In this document: positions 60,605 through 64,000 of the stretch, piece after piece
Numbering within the stretch: position 1 is the first letter of the stretch
How the letters are laid out: every line of letters begins with the position of its first letter
Source of the DNA: Gaeumannomyces sp. JS-464
Taxonomy: Eukaryota > Ascomycota > Sordariomycetes > Magnaporthales > Magnaporthaceae
Length of the DNA stretch: 64,000 nt
Direction of reading: 5' to 3'
Assembly (NCBI GenBank): GCA_002197995.1
Contig: NGZR01000003.1
Location: 434,001-498,000 of the forward strand
The notes under the pieces: model-generated
Database searches by the model: none
What the model was told of the DNA's origin: nothing
Seen by the model: the letters and a program-made list of their open reading frames with translations, nothing else
Position numbers and translations under genes: made by a program

Positions 60605-63285
60605 GTTGTCGAAATGCGATGGGCGCGGCGGCCTGCGATCGGGGGGGGGAATGGATCTCGTCGGGACACGACTCAGCTTCGCGAGCGGGAAGCGAGTGTC
60701 GTCGTCTGCAAATTTCCTCTCCAGGCGGTCCGGATCCGGCCCATTGACCTAGGTGGGTGATCGATGTCGTCGTCCGGGCGGGTCGCGCGTCTCGGGTTCG
60801 ATGCAGAGTGGGAGGCGTCGGGCTTCTCGCTGCTCGGGAAGGTGATTGAGGTTCTTTCCTTCGCTGTGGGTCCCCCAGCCAGCTTTCCAGCACCAGCTGT
60901 GCCACCGCGCCTGAGCCAACTTTGAGAGGAGCTGTGTGGCTTGTGCCCCTGCATGGTCGGCCCGGCATACCCCACTGCACGCTTCTCGATTGCATCAGTG
61001 CGCTGCCTCCAGACACGCCTGTTCAACAATCCGACATAGACTCCGAGTGAACGAGCTTTTCACGTCAACCCCAATGCGAATGGGTTTGGAATTACATTGG
61101 AGATGGAGTGTGCATAAGTACCGATTCCAGTGGTAAAATCATTTTGTACAATGGATAACAAATACGGGCGCTGTGAATTTCCATCTTTGTTTACCAATTG
61201 AATAGAACCGTAAAAGTATGAATCCATCTAGCTACATTTCCCACCATCTGGTCTTCGTCCCTCCCCCTAGCCTTATACTACGACAAACTACACATGACTG
61301 CCGCCCCACCGCTCAGTTAATATTTCATCATGTATAGAACTCGTCGCCCAGCTCCCATGTGGTACACGTTCGTTATTGATCGTCGTCCCATGTACTGGTA
61401 TCCAGTCGCCATCCCTCCACTACTACCGCCACCAAGACAATCGTTAAATCACCTAAACCTAGATAAGTTCCGACTGCCGGGAAAGATCATCTTATGAAAC
61501 AGGTGCGGTGTTATCCCGCCTTCTGGTAATTTCGGGCTATTTTTTATTGCCAGCTTGTCATGAGCTGTGAGCGCCTTTCGTAAGCGGAAGGACTGGTCAC
61601 CCAGCGGCTGTTAATAGCCAGCTCACTAGGTACCTAGTCAGGAATGCCTGCGTGCTGGAATCTAACTATCATTGGACTGTAGGGGCCCAGCCCATATCGC
61701 TAACATACTTTATTATCCCCGCACAACGGTATGCCAATGCATCACTCATTACTCCCCACCTCGACAGGCCGTGCTGGGTATCAGTTCATTAGTAAGTAGT
61801 CCTCGAGGCCGAACGAGATGAACAGAAAGCTCCTATTGTTTCTCGGGACTGCTACTGTATGTTTCGCAGTCCAGTTGTCTGCCGCATGCTCTTTTCATCA
61901 CGATGATTAGTGGTCTTATCCGTGAACAGAGGTGGGTCGTAGTCGGTGGATGTACACCCAGAAGTGGATTCGCCGTCTTTTGCATGTTTGATGTGGACGT
62001 TCCAAGCTGTCATCTGAAGGGTGCCATGTATCGAGATTGCCATGTATCGAGATTGCCATGTATCGAGATATCATAATGGTTGTGGTGGAAGGGTGCTCAT
62101 CGAGGCCTTTAGGTGCAGCGGGTACTAAACCATCAATGTGAATAACAGCTCGCCGACACTGCAGGGTACTACTAATGAAGGCAAGTGGGAAACGAGCAGT
62201 AAAGCATGTCGAGAAGATGTGGTCACAGATAAACCCCGGCAGGGGCATAAAAAAGACATCGGCAAAGGTCGAGCAGACCACCCATAGCCACTTCGAATCA
62301 TGCCTGACTGCTGGCAGGAGCAAGCGCCACCAGACTTGCACATGGGATGATAGCACACACCAAAGCAACTTCTCGGGGCCTTTCATGAACGGCCTGGACA
62401 GGCTACCGTGGTTGCTTACCAGCCAACCCATGATATAGCTGGCCCACAGTCAGCAGACGCCATGGACGTGTTTGCTACCACAGGGTGTGTATCCTCTCCC
62501 TCGAGCTCTAGAACCAATCTCGCAGGCTCGTTCTCTAGTCAGCCATGCGTCCTCTTCGGGAATAACACCTGGAGACTTCTCTCTGTCCCAGTGGATAAGT
62601 GCGGCAGAGAGACAGGTTCGACTACACTGCTGCCGATGGCAGTTTTGGGACGCCTTTGGGACGCCCTTAATAGGGGGCGGAAGTTGATCCACGTCACAGG
62701 TATGTGGATGTGCCCTCACAAGCCGGCGGTGGTTTGGTTGGGCCGTAGATCAAGATCGGAACTTGGGGCACGGAAAGAGCGCAGTGCGTACAGTACAACA
62801 CACACCCCTGTTGAGCAGGAGAGGTGGGCAGATCCCGCGCTCCAAGATGGAGGCTGACCATACTTGCCACGGTCTCTTGGGCACAGCACGTTCGTACATT
62901 AAACTCAAGCGTCATATCCATACTTAGGCGGCTGACAACATTTGGCACCCGAGGGACATGCTATCACTGCCCATATTTGGGCATGGGTAACCTCCGTCGA
63001 CATGCTTAAAGATTGGGGGAGCAAGCAAAGCAACCCGCTCATCGAGTTTGGTGGGATTCTGGGATGATCCGTCTGGCTAGCGCTCTAAATCCGGACAAAT
63101 GATACAGCGTCCCCAAATGAAGAGATCCAGCCGGGGTAGAAAATCTTATACCGGACCGAAGCGAGGTTGACAGGGAGTGTGATCCTTGGGATGTCGCGAG
63201 CCGCGGTCCGAGGAACGCCAGTGGACCTAGGCCCATATTTCGATTGGACGGAGAGTTGGCCCAGAAAGTTAAACGTGCCGAGGTC
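60605..63285. other. 2.7-kb intergenic region, no assigned gene
   Basis: It lies between the complex I gene start and the 3' end of the DUF1304 gene. It contains the 14-bp palindrome ACTAGGTACCTAGT (61625-61638) and a 16-bp triple repeat (62022-62069). A minus-strand frame of 171 codons (61916-62431) has an aromatic, hydrophobic stretch (WWRLLLPAVRHDSKWLWVV) and could contain an exon of an unknown membrane protein, but I cannot build a gene from it. Confidence 0.5.
62022..62069. repeat. 16-bp unit repeated three times in tandem
   Basis: TGCCATGTATCGAGAT occurs at 62022-62037, 62038-62053 and 62054-62069 without mismatches. Confidence 0.9.
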
Positions 63286-63651
63286 TTAGAGGCCAAGCAG
63301 CACGGCGGCGGCGGAGATGGCGCCGGGGATGCCTTGGATGAAGAGGATCTTCTTGTTCGACGACAGGCCGCCGTAGACACCGGCGGCGGTGATGCAGCCC
63401 AGGAAGAAGAGGTTGATCTGCCTGGCCACGTCGGGTACGGGATGCGCGAGGCCCCACACGAGACCCGCCATGAGAAATCCGTTGTAGAGCCCCTGGTTGG
63501 CCGCTAGCACCTTGGTTTTTTCGGCGAACTCTTGGGTCAGCTTGAACGCCTTCCTCCCCTGCGGCTTCGTCCACAGGAACATCTCCAAGACCATGATGTA
63601 GCCGTGCAAGCCGGCCATGAGGCCCACAGCGGTGTGCTGCACGACTGGCAT
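63286..63651 (-). CDS. DUF1304 family small membrane protein
   Basis: One exon, 121 residues. It matches the DUF1304 family in size and motif: a first helix after MPVVQHTAVGLMAGLHGYIMVLEM, then FLWTKP, AANQGLYNGFLMAGLVWGL in the second helix, and GCITAAGVYGGLSS with IQGIPGAISAAAVLLGL in the last. Four hydrophobic helices are expected. The family's function is unknown. I chose the start at 63651, which gives the family's length. The frame stays open upstream to an ATG at 63906, which would add 85 residues including a hydrophobic segment, but the added part is Ser/Pro-rich and looks like leader sequence. Confidence 0.88.
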   Translation of the reverse strand: MPVVQHTAVGLMAGLHGYIMVLEMFLWTKPQGRKAFKLTQEFAEKTKVLAANQGLYNGFLMAGLVWGLAHPVPDVARQINLFFLGCITAAGVYGGLSSNKKILFIQGIPGAISAAAVLLGL

Positions 63652-64000
63652 GGTGTTGTTTGGTGTGATTGCGCCTGACGTGGCGTGTGTGGATTGGAAA
63701 CGGTGCTGACAAGCTGGGCTCGGTGGATCGTCGGCTTGCCTACTGGCGTTGAGTGGTTTGGGCTTTGGCGTGCGAAAGCTGCCACCAGTGGAATCTAGGG
63801 GCGATGGTGAGTTTAAATAAGAAGCGAGGAAAGGAAAGGAAACACCAAGTATGCCCGCGAACAAACCGAGGGCTGCATAAAGGGGCAAGGGGAAACGAGA
63901 AAGCATCCAAGGAAACGAGTCATGAATTCACGTGAGATACGCGGGAAGACCGAACAAGGAGAGCATAATCTGATTGGACTCAATCATCTCAACGGGTTAA
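63652..64000. other. Upstream region of the DUF1304 gene, to the window end
   Basis: Presumed leader and promoter of the minus-strand DUF1304 gene. No separate gene seen. Confidence 0.6.

Noticed and set aside
60060..61016. 318-codon minus-strand frame read as one protein
   Set aside because: It runs through introns of the NDUFB9 gene. Only its LYR-containing parts are real exons, and they splice into a 99-residue protein.

Overview
The window is nuclear DNA from a filamentous ascomycete, most likely a sordariomycete. The signs are short introns (about 60-210 bp, once about 450 bp) with GTAAGT/GTGAGT-type donors and CTAAC/CTGAC branch sites, GC-rich exons, intergenic TAGGTACCTA palindromes and long poly-T tracts, and a gene set typical of Pezizomycotina (Zn2Cys6 regulator, met-7-type cystathionine gamma-synthase, SPX-RING protein, Atg4/Atg9, an H2A/H2B pair). 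Identities rest on recognising protein families by eye; no database search was run.

Layout. 1-1003: intergenic, with a 218-bp MITE-like inverted-repeat element. 1004-9189: Sec24 (-), a small single-pass membrane protein (+), a Zn2Cys6 transcription factor (-). 9190-13548: 4.4 kb with no gene seen. 13549-28416: exportin Msn5 (-), Atg9 (-), Cog6 (+), a Sap1/spastin-type AAA ATPase (+). 29040-35837: mitochondrial ribosomal uS17m (-), a secreted Asn/Gln-rich protein (-), the rRNA methyltransferase Emg1/Nep1 (+). 39683-55271: VOC/glyoxalase-like protein with a membrane segment and 14-residue repeats (+), cystathionine gamma-synthase (+), SPX-RING ubiquitin ligase (-), Jjj1 (+), Atg4 (-), Sqs1 (+). 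55760-64000: histones H2B (-) and H2A (+), a five-exon complex I LYR subunit (NDUFB9/B22) that no long single frame reveals, and a DUF1304 membrane protein (-).

The genes are mostly housekeeping. Recurring themes are vesicle traffic and autophagy (Sec24, Cog6, Atg9, Atg4), ribosome biogenesis (Emg1, Jjj1, Sqs1, mitochondrial uS17m) and chromatin (H2A/H2B). They do not form an operon or metabolic cluster. I found no CRISPR array, rRNA, convincing tRNA, biosynthetic cluster or new defence system.

A caution for any reader: at least a dozen of these genes contain apparent single-base frameshifts, about 35 in all. Most are losses of one base in a homopolymer run and they hit genes that should be essential, so they look like assembly errors rather than pseudogenes. 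The coordinates give the full gene span. Introns and frame changes are described in each entry.
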